Assembly (NCBI GenBank): GCA_016868355.1
Contig: VGHB01000001.1
Location: forward strand, 62,001-126,000
Direction of reading: 5' to 3'
DNA: 64,000 nucleotides
From: Betaproteobacteria bacterium
GTDB lineage: Bacteria > Pseudomonadota > Gammaproteobacteria > Burkholderiales > Burkholderiaceae_C
The position numbers and the translations under genes were made by a program. Shown here piece after piece: positions 36,585 to 44,077 of the stretch (the stretch's first letter is position 1; the number at the start of each line of letters is the position of its first letter). The notes beneath the pieces are model-generated. The model saw only the letters and a program-made list of their open reading frames with translations, ran no database searches and was not told the DNA's origin.

Positions 36585-37880
36585 TCAGGCGATGTCAGGC
36601 GCCACGCGCCCGGCCACCACCACCGACCGCAGCAGACGCTCATCGCCCAGCATCAACCATGCAAATACCCGCTCATGCAGGCTGCGTGTCAGCGCCAGGC
36701 GATGCTCGAGGGCTGGGTCCTGCGCCCAATCCCATACGGTGATGTCGGCCGTGCACCCCGCTTCCAGGCGACCGACTTCTTGGTCCAGGCACAGGGCTTG
36801 GGCAGCCCCCAGGGTCACCGAGTGCAGCGCCGACCATGCGGTCAGCCGCTGGCCCAACAGCGCTTGCACTTGGTAGGCCGCTGCCAGATTGCGCAACAGG
36901 TTCAGGCTGGTACCACCGCCCACGTCGCTGGCCGTGCACACCCGCACACCCGCCTCGCGCGCTTGGCGCCAATTGAACAAGCCACTGCCCAGGAACAAAT
37001 TGGATGAGGGGCTGTGTGCGAGGGTGGCCCCTGCAGCCTGCAGGCGCGATCGGTCCTCGTCATCCAACCAGATTCCGTGGGCCAGTACCGTCCGTCGATT
37101 CAACAAGCCACGGCTGGAGTAGACGCCGAGGTAACTGCGCGACTCTGGGAAGAGCTCACGCACCCATTGCACCTCAGCCTGGTTCTCGGCTACGTGGCTT
37201 TGAAGATACAGGCTGGGGTCGTCGCGCAGCAGCTCTGCAGCCATGGCCAGCTGTTCTTCGGTGGAAGTGGGCGCAAAGCGTGGCGTTACCGCGTAGGCCA
37301 ATCGCCCGCAGCCGTGCCAGCGCCGAATAAGCCGACGGCAGGCTTGCTCCGCACCTGACACATCGTCCTGCAGCTGCGGCGGCACATGTCGGTTCATCAG
37401 CACCTTGCCGGTTATCAAGCGCATCCCCTGTGCATGCGCGGCTGCAAATAACGCGTCAGTTGCTGCTTCGTGCACGGTTGAAAAAGCCAGTGCCGCCGTG
37501 GTGCCGTGGCGCAACAAGGCCCTGATGAATCGCTGTGCTCCGTCGTGCGCGATGCGCTCGTTATCAAAGCGGGCTTCCGCAGGGTAGGTATACTCGTGCA
37601 ACCAAGTCATCAACTCGGCGCCGTAACTGGCCAACACATCGAGTTGTGGAGCATGTACATGGGTGTCAATCAAGCCAGGCATCACCAACCGGTCGCCGTG
37701 GTCTATTCGACGCCAGTCAGGGCCAGGCGGTTCGGCCTGCACTGCTTCGATACGATGCCCCCGAACCAACAACCAGTGGTCGGGTCGCCAGCGGACCTGG
37801 GGCGACTGCACCTGAGCCCAGGCGGGCTCACCGGTGAAGTCAAGAAGATTGCCACGTAGGGCCCAGTTTTCGTTTGCCAT
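36585..37880 (-). CDS. guaD: Guanine deaminase
   Basis: Hydrolyses guanine to xanthine and ammonia. The 431-residue amidohydrolase has zinc ligands in DTHVHAPQLDVL near 80, SHVAENQAEV near 240 and LAHGIWLDD near 280, and the late DVGGGTSLN. The motifs YTYPAEARFDN and GTTAALAFSTVH are characteristic of bacterial guanine deaminases. I start at ATG 37880 (MANENWALRGNLLDF); an upstream in-frame extension would cross the divergent xdhA promoter. It is divergent from xdhA with 66 bp between starts. Confidence 0.95.
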   Translation of the reverse strand: MANENWALRGNLLDFTGEPAWAQVQSPQVRWRPDHWLLVRGHRIEAVQAEPPGPDWRRIDHGDRLVMPGLIDTHVHAPQLDVLASYGAELMTWLHEYTYPAEARFDNERIAHDGAQRFIRALLRHGTTAALAFSTVHEAATDALFAAAHAQGMRLITGKVLMNRHVPPQLQDDVSGAEQACRRLIRRWHGCGRLAYAVTPRFAPTSTEEQLAMAAELLRDDPSLYLQSHVAENQAEVQWVRELFPESRSYLGVYSSRGLLNRRTVLAHGIWLDDEDRSRLQAAGATLAHSPSSNLFLGSGLFNWRQAREAGVRVCTASDVGGGTSLNLLRNLAAAYQVQALLGQRLTAWSALHSVTLGAAQALCLDQEVGRLEAGCTADITVWDWAQDPALEHRLALTRSLHERVFAWLMLGDERLLRSVVVAGRVAPDIA

Positions 37881-37946
37881 AGTGGAGCGCGACTCGAGTA
37901 CGAGGATAGCGCACACCATCGGGACTGAATGCATTACCGTATACCC

Positions 37947-39494
37947 ATGAACGTTGAAGCCCGACCGATACGATTTCTGCACCGCAACCGCGTGGTGCAC
38001 GCCGCCGACCTGCCCCCCACCACAACTGTGCTGACTTGGCTGCGCGAGCAGGCCGCCTGCACCGGCACCAAGGAGGGTTGCAACGAGGGTGACTGTGGCA
38101 CCTGTATGGTTGGTGTGGCCGAACTGCTGGCTGACGGCCAGTTGGAGTTGCGCAACCTAAACGCGTGCATGCTGTACCTGCCCGCGCTGGACGGTAAAGC
38201 CTTGTTCACGGTGGAAGACTTAGCCCCTGCTCCAAACTCTACCCTGCACCCCGTGCAGCAGGCTTTGGTGGACCATCACGGCAGCCAATGTGGCTTTTGT
38301 ACGCCGGGCTTCGTGATGACGATGTGGGCGCAGTGGGAACAGGCGCAGCACAACAATCGAACACTGAGCCGTCAAGAATGGGCCGACGCATTGGCGGGCA
38401 ACCTGTGTCGTTGCACGGGGTACCGCCCCATCTTGGACGCTGCCCAGGCCTGTGTAGACCAGCCGGCACCCAAGGGTCCGCTGGACCGAGCCGCCTTGGG
38501 CGACGCTTTGAGAGCCCTGCGCTGCTCGACGTCGCTTGATTACTGTGCACACGACCCAGCCTTTGGTGCGCCACGCCGCTTCACGGCCCCCCAAAGCAGC
38601 GATGACCTGGCCGCCGTGCTGCAGGCCTACCCGCAAGCTTGCATCTTGGGGGGGGCAACGGACGTGGCCCTTTGGACCAACAAGGCCCATCGTGATGTAG
38701 AGCATTTGGTCTACACCGGAGCGGTCGCCGAACTGCAGCGTGCCTACGACGATGAAGGCTGGGTCCGAATCGGAGGGGCCACCAGCCTCGAGTCGGCCTG
38801 GGCCCACCTAGCCGGTCACTGGCCGGCACTCGGTGACCTGTGGCGGCGGTTTGCCTCCCCTCCCGTGCGACACGCAGGAACCTTGGCAGGCAACGTGGCC
38901 AACGGTTCGCCCATCGGCGACGGTGCACCCGTGCTAATGGCGCTCAACGCACGATTGGTCCTTCGCCGTGGGCCGCTGCGGCGCACCGTGCCCCTTGAGA
39001 ATTTCTATCTCGGCTATCAGCGTAAAGACCTACAAGCTGGCGAATTTATCGAGTGGATTGAGGTGCCTGTGCCAACACCTGATCAACACTTTCATGCTTG
39101 GAAGGTGTCCAAGCGATATGACAGCGACATATCGGCTGTGTGCGGCGCATTCGCCCTGCACTTTGCTAGCCCCGCCACGCAGTCTGCGGTTTCCACCGAG
39201 CCCGGGCGGGTGAACGCTGAGGGGACACGGGTTTTAAAGGGCGTGACCTTCGCTTTTGGTGGATTGGCCGCCACCGTGCAGCGTGCTCGCGGCGCGGAGC
39301 AAGCCCTGTTGCAGCAAGGCTGGGACCGCACTGGGCTGCAGGCGGCTCAAGCGGCATTGGCACAAGACTTTCAACCCTTGAACGACTTGCGCGCCAGCGC
39401 AGACTACCGGTTGCAAGTTGCTCGGGCTTTGCTGGAGCGGCTGTGGCATTCACTTGAGTCGCCAACGGCCTTGCAATTGGAGGTCTGGCGATGA
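37947..39494 (+). CDS. xdhA: Xanthine dehydrogenase small subunit (2[2Fe-2S] and FAD)
   Basis: Electron-transfer subunit of the molybdenum hydroxylase that converts hypoxanthine to xanthine to urate. The plant-type ferredoxin domain has Cys45, Cys50, Cys53 and Cys74 (EGCNEGDCGTC, NAC). The second cluster domain has Cys115/Cys118 (CGFC) and Cys153/Cys155 (CRC). The FAD domain from about 195 includes ILGGATDVALW and HAGTLAGNVANGSPIGD, then a CO-dehydrogenase flavoprotein C-terminal domain. It is 515 residues from ATG 37947; an ATG at 37929 would add six. A GTATAC core sits 3 bp before the start. It overlaps xdhB by ATGA. Confidence 0.96.
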   Translation: MNVEARPIRFLHRNRVVHAADLPPTTTVLTWLREQAACTGTKEGCNEGDCGTCMVGVAELLADGQLELRNLNACMLYLPALDGKALFTVEDLAPAPNSTLHPVQQALVDHHGSQCGFCTPGFVMTMWAQWEQAQHNNRTLSRQEWADALAGNLCRCTGYRPILDAAQACVDQPAPKGPLDRAALGDALRALRCSTSLDYCAHDPAFGAPRRFTAPQSSDDLAAVLQAYPQACILGGATDVALWTNKAHRDVEHLVYTGAVAELQRAYDDEGWVRIGGATSLESAWAHLAGHWPALGDLWRRFASPPVRHAGTLAGNVANGSPIGDGAPVLMALNARLVLRRGPLRRTVPLENFYLGYQRKDLQAGEFIEWIEVPVPTPDQHFHAWKVSKRYDSDISAVCGAFALHFASPATQSAVSTEPGRVNAEGTRVLKGVTFAFGGLAATVQRARGAEQALLQQGWDRTGLQAAQAALAQDFQPLNDLRASADYRLQVARALLERLWHSLESPTALQLEVWR

Positions 39495-41854
39495 GGGCCT
39501 TTCCTTCGGTTCCCGGCCAGGGGGTGGTTTCCCCCGTGGGTTTGCCCCTGCCGCATGAGTCGGCGCACCTTCACGTTACTGGGCAAGCCACGTATGTTGA
39601 TGACCTGGCCGAAGTCAGCGGGACCCTACATGTGGCGCTGGGCTGGTCACCCGTGGCCCATGGGCGGCTGCTGGGCATCGACCGCGATCGGCTGATGGCC
39701 CAGGCAGGCGTGGTGGCGGTGATGACGGCTGCAGACATCCCCGGCGCAAACCAATGCGGTCCGATTGTCCCGGACGATCCGATCTTGGCCGCTGGTACGG
39801 TGCAGTACCTTGGTCAACCAGTGTTTGCGGTGGTGGCCACCGACCGCCGCCTAGCCCTGCGCGCAGCGGCCATAGCTGCGGATGTGATTCGTGTTGAGCC
39901 CCTGCCAGCGGTCTTGACCGCACGACAGGCTTATGAGCTCGGTGAGGCAGTGGTACCCCCCATGTTGCTGCGCCGCGGGGACGCAGCTGCCGCCATCGCC
40001 GCGGCGCCCCATCGTCTTTCGGGCACCCAAATCATTGGGGGGCAAGAACAGTTCTACCTGGAGGGCCAAATCAGCTACGCGCTGCCCCAGGAAGACCGCG
40101 GCCTGAAGGTGCACTGCTCCACACAGCACCCCAGCGAAATGCAGCATCTGGTGGCGCACGCCTTGGGCCTGGGCTCAAACCAGGTTCAGGTTGAGTGCCG
40201 GCGGATGGGCGGTGGTTTTGGAGGCAAAGAATCACAGTCGGCCTTGTTCGCTTGTGTGGCTGCACTGGCGGCGCAGCGGCTGGGCAAGCCGGTCAAACTG
40301 AGGGTGGACCGGGACGACGATTTCATGATCACCGGACGCCGTCACCCCTTCGAGGTCGACTGGGAGGTTGGCTTCGACGATCAAGGGCAACTGCTGGGTG
40401 CCAGGGCACTGTTCATCTCAAATGCGGGGTGCTCAGCTGACCTGTCGGCGCCAGTGATGACGCGGGCTCTATGCCACTTCGACAATGCTTACTATCTGCC
40501 CGAAGTCGATCTGCAGGGCTTTTGTGCACGCACCAACACCCAAAGCAACACCGCCTTTCGCGGCTTTGGCGGTCCGCAGGGTGCGCTGGTGATGGAAGCC
40601 ATCCTGGACGACGTGGCACGCCACCTAGGACTTGATCCACTGCGGGTTCGGCGTGCCAACCTCTACAGCCGCACACCCCAGGACGGGCGCAACACCACAC
40701 CCTATGGTCAGGTGGTGGAGGACAACATCCTGCCTGACTTGATCGACGAGCTGGTGCGCAGCAGTGGCTATGAACAGCGACGATCTGACATCGCCACCTT
40801 CAATCGCGCCAGCCCCGTGGTCAAGCGCGGCTTGGCACTCACGCCAGTCAAGTTCGGTATTTCCTTTAATCTAGCCCACCTGAACCAAGCCGGTGCCCTG
40901 GTGCACATATACACCGACGGCACAGTCCTGGTGAACCACGGCGGCACCGAAATGGGCCAGGGGCTAAACACCAAGGTCGCTCAGGTGGTGGCGCAGGAAC
41001 TCGGCGTGGCTCTGCACCGCGTGCGGGTGACGGCGACCGACACCCATAAAGTCGCCAACACCTCCGCCACTGCCGCTTCAACTGGCAGCGACCTTAACGG
41101 CAAAGCGGCCCAGGACGCGGCCAGAACCTTGGCCCAGCGCTTGGTGCAGCATTGGGCCCAACGCGAAGGTGTGGATCCGCAACGGGTACGGCTGACCGAC
41201 GATGGGCTGTTGATTGCCCACAAACGCCTGTCCTTCGAAGAGGCGGTGGCCGGAGCCTATGTGGGCCGCGTGCAGCTGTGGAGCGACGGCTTTTACGCCA
41301 CGCCGGGCCTGCACTGGGATCGCAACACCATGACCGGCAAACCGTTTTACTACTTCGCCTACGGCGCAGCCGTCAGTGAGGTGTTGCTCGACACCCTGAC
41401 GGGGGAGTCACGCGTGGTGGGTACCGACATCCTGCACGATGTCGGCGCCTCGCTGAACCCCGCGCTGGATATTGGGCAAATCGAAGGCGGTTTCATCCAG
41501 GGCATGGGTTGGATGACGATGGAAGAGCTGTGGTGGCATCCGCAGAGCGGACGGTTGATGACTCATGCCCCCAGCACCTATAAGATTCCCTGTGCCAACG
41601 ACATCCCACCCCGCTGGCGTGTGGAACTCTTTGGCCGACCCAATGGGGCGGATTCGATTCACCGCAGTAAAGCGGTTGGCGAGCCCCCCCTACTGCTGTC
41701 ATTTTCGGTTTTGATGGCCCTGCGAGATGCCGTGTCAGCGTGTGCACCCGATACTCGACCGGCCACGCAGATCAGGCTTGCAGTGCCCGCCACACCCGAG
41801 AGTGTCCTGCACGCGCTGCAGGACGTACGCACGGCGCACACGCCGAAGCCGTGA
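39491..41854 (+). CDS. xdhB: Xanthine dehydrogenase large (molybdopterin) subunit
   Basis: Catalytic subunit of 787 residues, within the bacterial XdhB range. N-terminal hammerhead domain (about 20-130, HVTGQATYVDDLAE) and molybdenum-cofactor domains with GGGFGGKESQ near 238, NTAFRGFGGPQG near 355 and GTEMGQGLNTK near 480. The catalytic glutamate is Glu731 in VGEPPLLLSF. The active-site Arg of the AFRGFG loop is present, supporting purine specificity over aldehyde oxidation. ATGA and GTGA overlaps at its two ends show tight xdhABC coupling. Confidence 0.97.
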   Translation: MRAFPSVPGQGVVSPVGLPLPHESAHLHVTGQATYVDDLAEVSGTLHVALGWSPVAHGRLLGIDRDRLMAQAGVVAVMTAADIPGANQCGPIVPDDPILAAGTVQYLGQPVFAVVATDRRLALRAAAIAADVIRVEPLPAVLTARQAYELGEAVVPPMLLRRGDAAAAIAAAPHRLSGTQIIGGQEQFYLEGQISYALPQEDRGLKVHCSTQHPSEMQHLVAHALGLGSNQVQVECRRMGGGFGGKESQSALFACVAALAAQRLGKPVKLRVDRDDDFMITGRRHPFEVDWEVGFDDQGQLLGARALFISNAGCSADLSAPVMTRALCHFDNAYYLPEVDLQGFCARTNTQSNTAFRGFGGPQGALVMEAILDDVARHLGLDPLRVRRANLYSRTPQDGRNTTPYGQVVEDNILPDLIDELVRSSGYEQRRSDIATFNRASPVVKRGLALTPVKFGISFNLAHLNQAGALVHIYTDGTVLVNHGGTEMGQGLNTKVAQVVAQELGVALHRVRVTATDTHKVANTSATAASTGSDLNGKAAQDAARTLAQRLVQHWAQREGVDPQRVRLTDDGLLIAHKRLSFEEAVAGAYVGRVQLWSDGFYATPGLHWDRNTMTGKPFYYFAYGAAVSEVLLDTLTGESRVVGTDILHDVGASLNPALDIGQIEGGFIQGMGWMTMEELWWHPQSGRLMTHAPSTYKIPCANDIPPRWRVELFGRPNGADSIHRSKAVGEPPLLLSFSVLMALRDAVSACAPDTRPATQIRLAVPATPESVLHALQDVRTAHTPKP

Positions 41855-42699
41855 ATACGGCCGAACTCAAGCAAGAGGCCTCGCGATGGCTTGAGCGGGG
41901 CCACCGGGCGGTGCTGGTACAACTGCGCGCGGTCAAAGGGTCTACACCGCGCGCTGCGGGCACCCGTATGGTGGTGGGCTGCGACAGCGTCTTAGGAACG
42001 ATTGGGGGCGGCCACCTTGAATGGAAGGCCCAAGCAACCGCCCAACGATTGCTGGACGGCAGTATCGATTGGCCTGCGCCTGAGCGGATAGCCTTGGGCC
42101 CTACTCTTGGCCAGTGTTGTGGAGGATCGGTGGAGTTGGTCTTCGAAGCCTTGTGCGAAGCCAGCATCGCAGCCTGGAAACTGCCGCCCATGCGGTTTCA
42201 TCTGTGCCTGTATGGAGCAGGGCATGTGGGCCAAGCCCTGGTTCGGTTGCTGCACGACCTGGATGTCTCGATAGACTGGCTGGACAGCCGAGAAGGCGCA
42301 TTTCTTGGCCTACACAGTCGCCCCAGGCTTGGCCTGCGAACCTGGGTCAGCGACGACCTGGCTGCCGATGCGGTTCGCTCACCGCCGGGCGCCCACCACC
42401 TGGTGATGACCCACCATCATGGCTTGGACTTTGAAGTCGTCCTGAAGTTGCTTAGCCGTCACGACACGGGTTTGGTGGGCCTCATAGGGTCGAAGACCAA
42501 ACGAGCGCAGTTTGAGCACCGTCTGATCGAGCGTGGAATCGAGGCTACCCGCGTTGCTGACTTGGTATGCCCCATCGGCGCCCCCGGCATAGAAGGAAAG
42601 GAGCCTGCTGTGGTGGCCGTTGCCGTGGCGGCTCAACTGTTGAGCCTGCCCGCAACCCAGCAAAGCCAAGGGTGTCGACTTGGAAGCCCCCGGTCCTAA
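41851..42699 (+). CDS. xdhC: XdhC molybdenum-cofactor sulfuration/insertion factor
   Basis: Chaperone that binds and protects the sulfurated molybdenum cofactor and delivers it to XdhB. The 282-residue protein has the XdhC/CoxI N-terminal domain (VKGSTPRAAGTRMVV, LGTIGGGHLEWKA, LGPTLGQCCGGSVEL, with the Cys pair thought to matter for cofactor handling) and a C-terminal Rossmann domain (LYGAGHVGQALVRLL, TGLVGLIGSKTKRAQF). The GTG start at 41851 overlaps the xdhB stop as GTGA; a longer frame inside xdhB is rejected. A GC-rich hairpin follows 9 bp after the stop. Confidence 0.95.
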   Translation: MNTAELKQEASRWLERGHRAVLVQLRAVKGSTPRAAGTRMVVGCDSVLGTIGGGHLEWKAQATAQRLLDGSIDWPAPERIALGPTLGQCCGGSVELVFEALCEASIAAWKLPPMRFHLCLYGAGHVGQALVRLLHDLDVSIDWLDSREGAFLGLHSRPRLGLRTWVSDDLAADAVRSPPGAHHLVMTHHHGLDFEVVLKLLSRHDTGLVGLIGSKTKRAQFEHRLIERGIEATRVADLVCPIGAPGIEGKEPAVVAVAVAAQLLSLPATQQSQGCRLGSPRS

Positions 42700-42708
42700 C
42701 AGTGTGCC

Positions 42709-42733
42709 GCCGCGCACCGCAGCGGTGCGCGGC
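42709..42733 (+). terminator. GC-rich hairpin after xdhC
   Basis: GCCGCGCACC (42709-42718) and GGTGCGCGGC (42724-42733) form a perfect 10-bp stem with a 5-nt loop, 9 bp after the xdhC stop. The downstream CACTTTCC is a poor T-run, so termination may be partial. Confidence 0.45.
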
Positions 42734-42903
42734 CACTTTCCAGAGGGCCCCCAGTTGGTGCAGTCTGCAGGGCTTGTCGCACGTGCACAACAAATCGCAA
42801 GCCCGGTACCCTTTCGCCCCGACTTCGTCCCGCATCTCAGGAGGCTTTCATTAAACTCATGAGGTTCACACCAACCGAATCCTTCGCAAGGACCTTACAC
42901 AAA

Positions 42904-43893
42904 ATGAAGCAAACACTTGTGGCTGCCGTGGTGGCCGCCCTGGCCAGTTCGGGCGTACAAGCTCAGAGCGTATCCCTGTATGGAGTGCTCGACATGTCGA
43001 TCGTCAGTGCCAAGGCCCCTGGCGCCGCCGCCTCGGTAACACAGGTCCAAAGCGGCAACATGACCACCAGCTTCTACGGCTTTAAGAGCACCGAGAGCCT
43101 TGGCGGTGGACTTAAGGCAGAAGCCGTGGCCGAGGGCTTCCTGCGCGGCACCAACGGCGCTGCTGGCCGATTCGATGGGGACCCCCTGTTTTCACGCAGC
43201 GCCAATGTCGGCCTGTCGGGCGGCTTCGGCAGCATCACGGTTGGCCGAATAACCAACCCTTTGTTCGTGAACAACCTCATCTTTAACGCACTGGGTGATT
43301 CCTTCGGTTTTTCGCCAGCCATCAGGTTGCTGCACCTCAGCGCTGGCCAAGCAAGTGGCGACACAGGTTGGAATGAAGCGGTGCGGGTGACTTTGCCTCG
43401 AATCGGCGGCGCCAGCGTCAGCGTGTTCCACGCCGTCAAAGGCAGCCGCCCAGGAGCCAACACCAACGTTTCGACTCTGTACTTTGCAGGCCCCTTGAGC
43501 CTAGGTGCTGCTTGGCAAGAGGTTCGTCGCCGTGACGGCGCCCCTGGCTCTGTAGGCGCCAGCGACTCTGACGCCTGGCAAATCGGTGCTGCATACGACC
43601 TCAAGACAGTCAAGCTGTTTGCGCAGGTGGGTAAGGTCGACAACATCACCTTCAAGACCAGCTACGACCACATGGGCCTGGGCGCTGCTGTACCCATGGG
43701 CCCCAACGGCAAGATCCTGGCCCAACACAGTGCCATGGAACCGAGCAATGCCAAGGCCAGCAAGACCACCTCGGTAGCCTATGATCATTTCCTGAGCAAG
43801 CGCACCGACCTATACGCGGTGTTGATGAACGAACAAGTCCCGGGCCGCTCAACCGGCACTAGCTACGGCGTGGGCGTTCGTCACCGCTTTTGA
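42904..43893 (+). CDS. Betaproteobacterial general porin (Gram_porin_4 type)
   Basis: Outer-membrane trimeric beta-barrel for passive diffusion. The ATG at 42904 begins a clean signal peptide (MKQTLVAAVVAALASSGVQA, cleavage before QSVSLYG). The mature protein starts with the typical SVSLYGVLDMSI strand, has the loop motif SRSANVGLSGGFGSITVGRI and ends in an aromatic Phe (GVGVRHRF), the Bam-recognition terminus. The 329-residue length is normal. It lies on the same strand as xdhABC, 204 bp downstream; a purine-uptake role is possible but not indicated by sequence. A strong terminator follows. Confidence 0.94.
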   Translation: MKQTLVAAVVAALASSGVQAQSVSLYGVLDMSIVSAKAPGAAASVTQVQSGNMTTSFYGFKSTESLGGGLKAEAVAEGFLRGTNGAAGRFDGDPLFSRSANVGLSGGFGSITVGRITNPLFVNNLIFNALGDSFGFSPAIRLLHLSAGQASGDTGWNEAVRVTLPRIGGASVSVFHAVKGSRPGANTNVSTLYFAGPLSLGAAWQEVRRRDGAPGSVGASDSDAWQIGAAYDLKTVKLFAQVGKVDNITFKTSYDHMGLGAAVPMGPNGKILAQHSAMEPSNAKASKTTSVAYDHFLSKRTDLYAVLMNEQVPGRSTGTSYGVGVRHRF

Positions 43894-43916
43894 GTTCCTG
43901 CGGGCCTTGGAAATCA

Positions 43917-43945
43917 AAACGCCCCGCACGAGCGGGGCGTTTTTC
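43917..43945 (+). terminator. Bidirectional intrinsic terminator (porin / tRNA-Val)
   Basis: AAACGCCCCGC (43917-43927) and GCGGGGCGTTT (43932-43942) form an 11-bp stem around an ACGA loop, with TTTTTC downstream. On the minus strand the run TTTTGATT follows, so it can also end the relA/tRNA transcript. Confidence 0.92.
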
Positions 43946-43981
43946 TTGGTGGGCACGGCATAGGAATAAGCGCCTGATAGC

Positions 43982-44058
43982 TGGTAGGCGCAATTGGATT
44001 CGAACCAACGACCCCCACCATGTCAAGGTGGTGCTCTAACCAACTGAGCTATGCGCCT
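43982..44058 (-). tRNA. tRNA-Val (anticodon GAC)
   Basis: The minus strand folds as a full cloverleaf: acceptor AGGCGCA/TGCGCCT, D-arm AGCTCAGTTGGTTAGAGC, anticodon stem CCACC/GGTGG with loop TTGACAT (anticodon GAC, reading GUC and GUU), a T-arm with GGTTCGAATCC, discriminator A and an encoded CCA (43984-43982). The mature 5' end is at 44058, 19 nt after the relA stop. Confidence 0.97.
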
Positions 44059-44069
44059 GACGCGTCTAA

Positions 44070-44075
44070 AGTATA
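44070..44075 (-). promoter_or_regulatory. Candidate -10 element for tRNA-Val
   Basis: TATACT on the minus strand lies just after the relA stop and 11 nt before the mature tRNA 5' end. No good -35 is seen at the expected distance inside relA. The tRNA may therefore also be transcribed by readthrough from relA. Confidence 0.4.
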
Positions 44076-44077
44076 GC

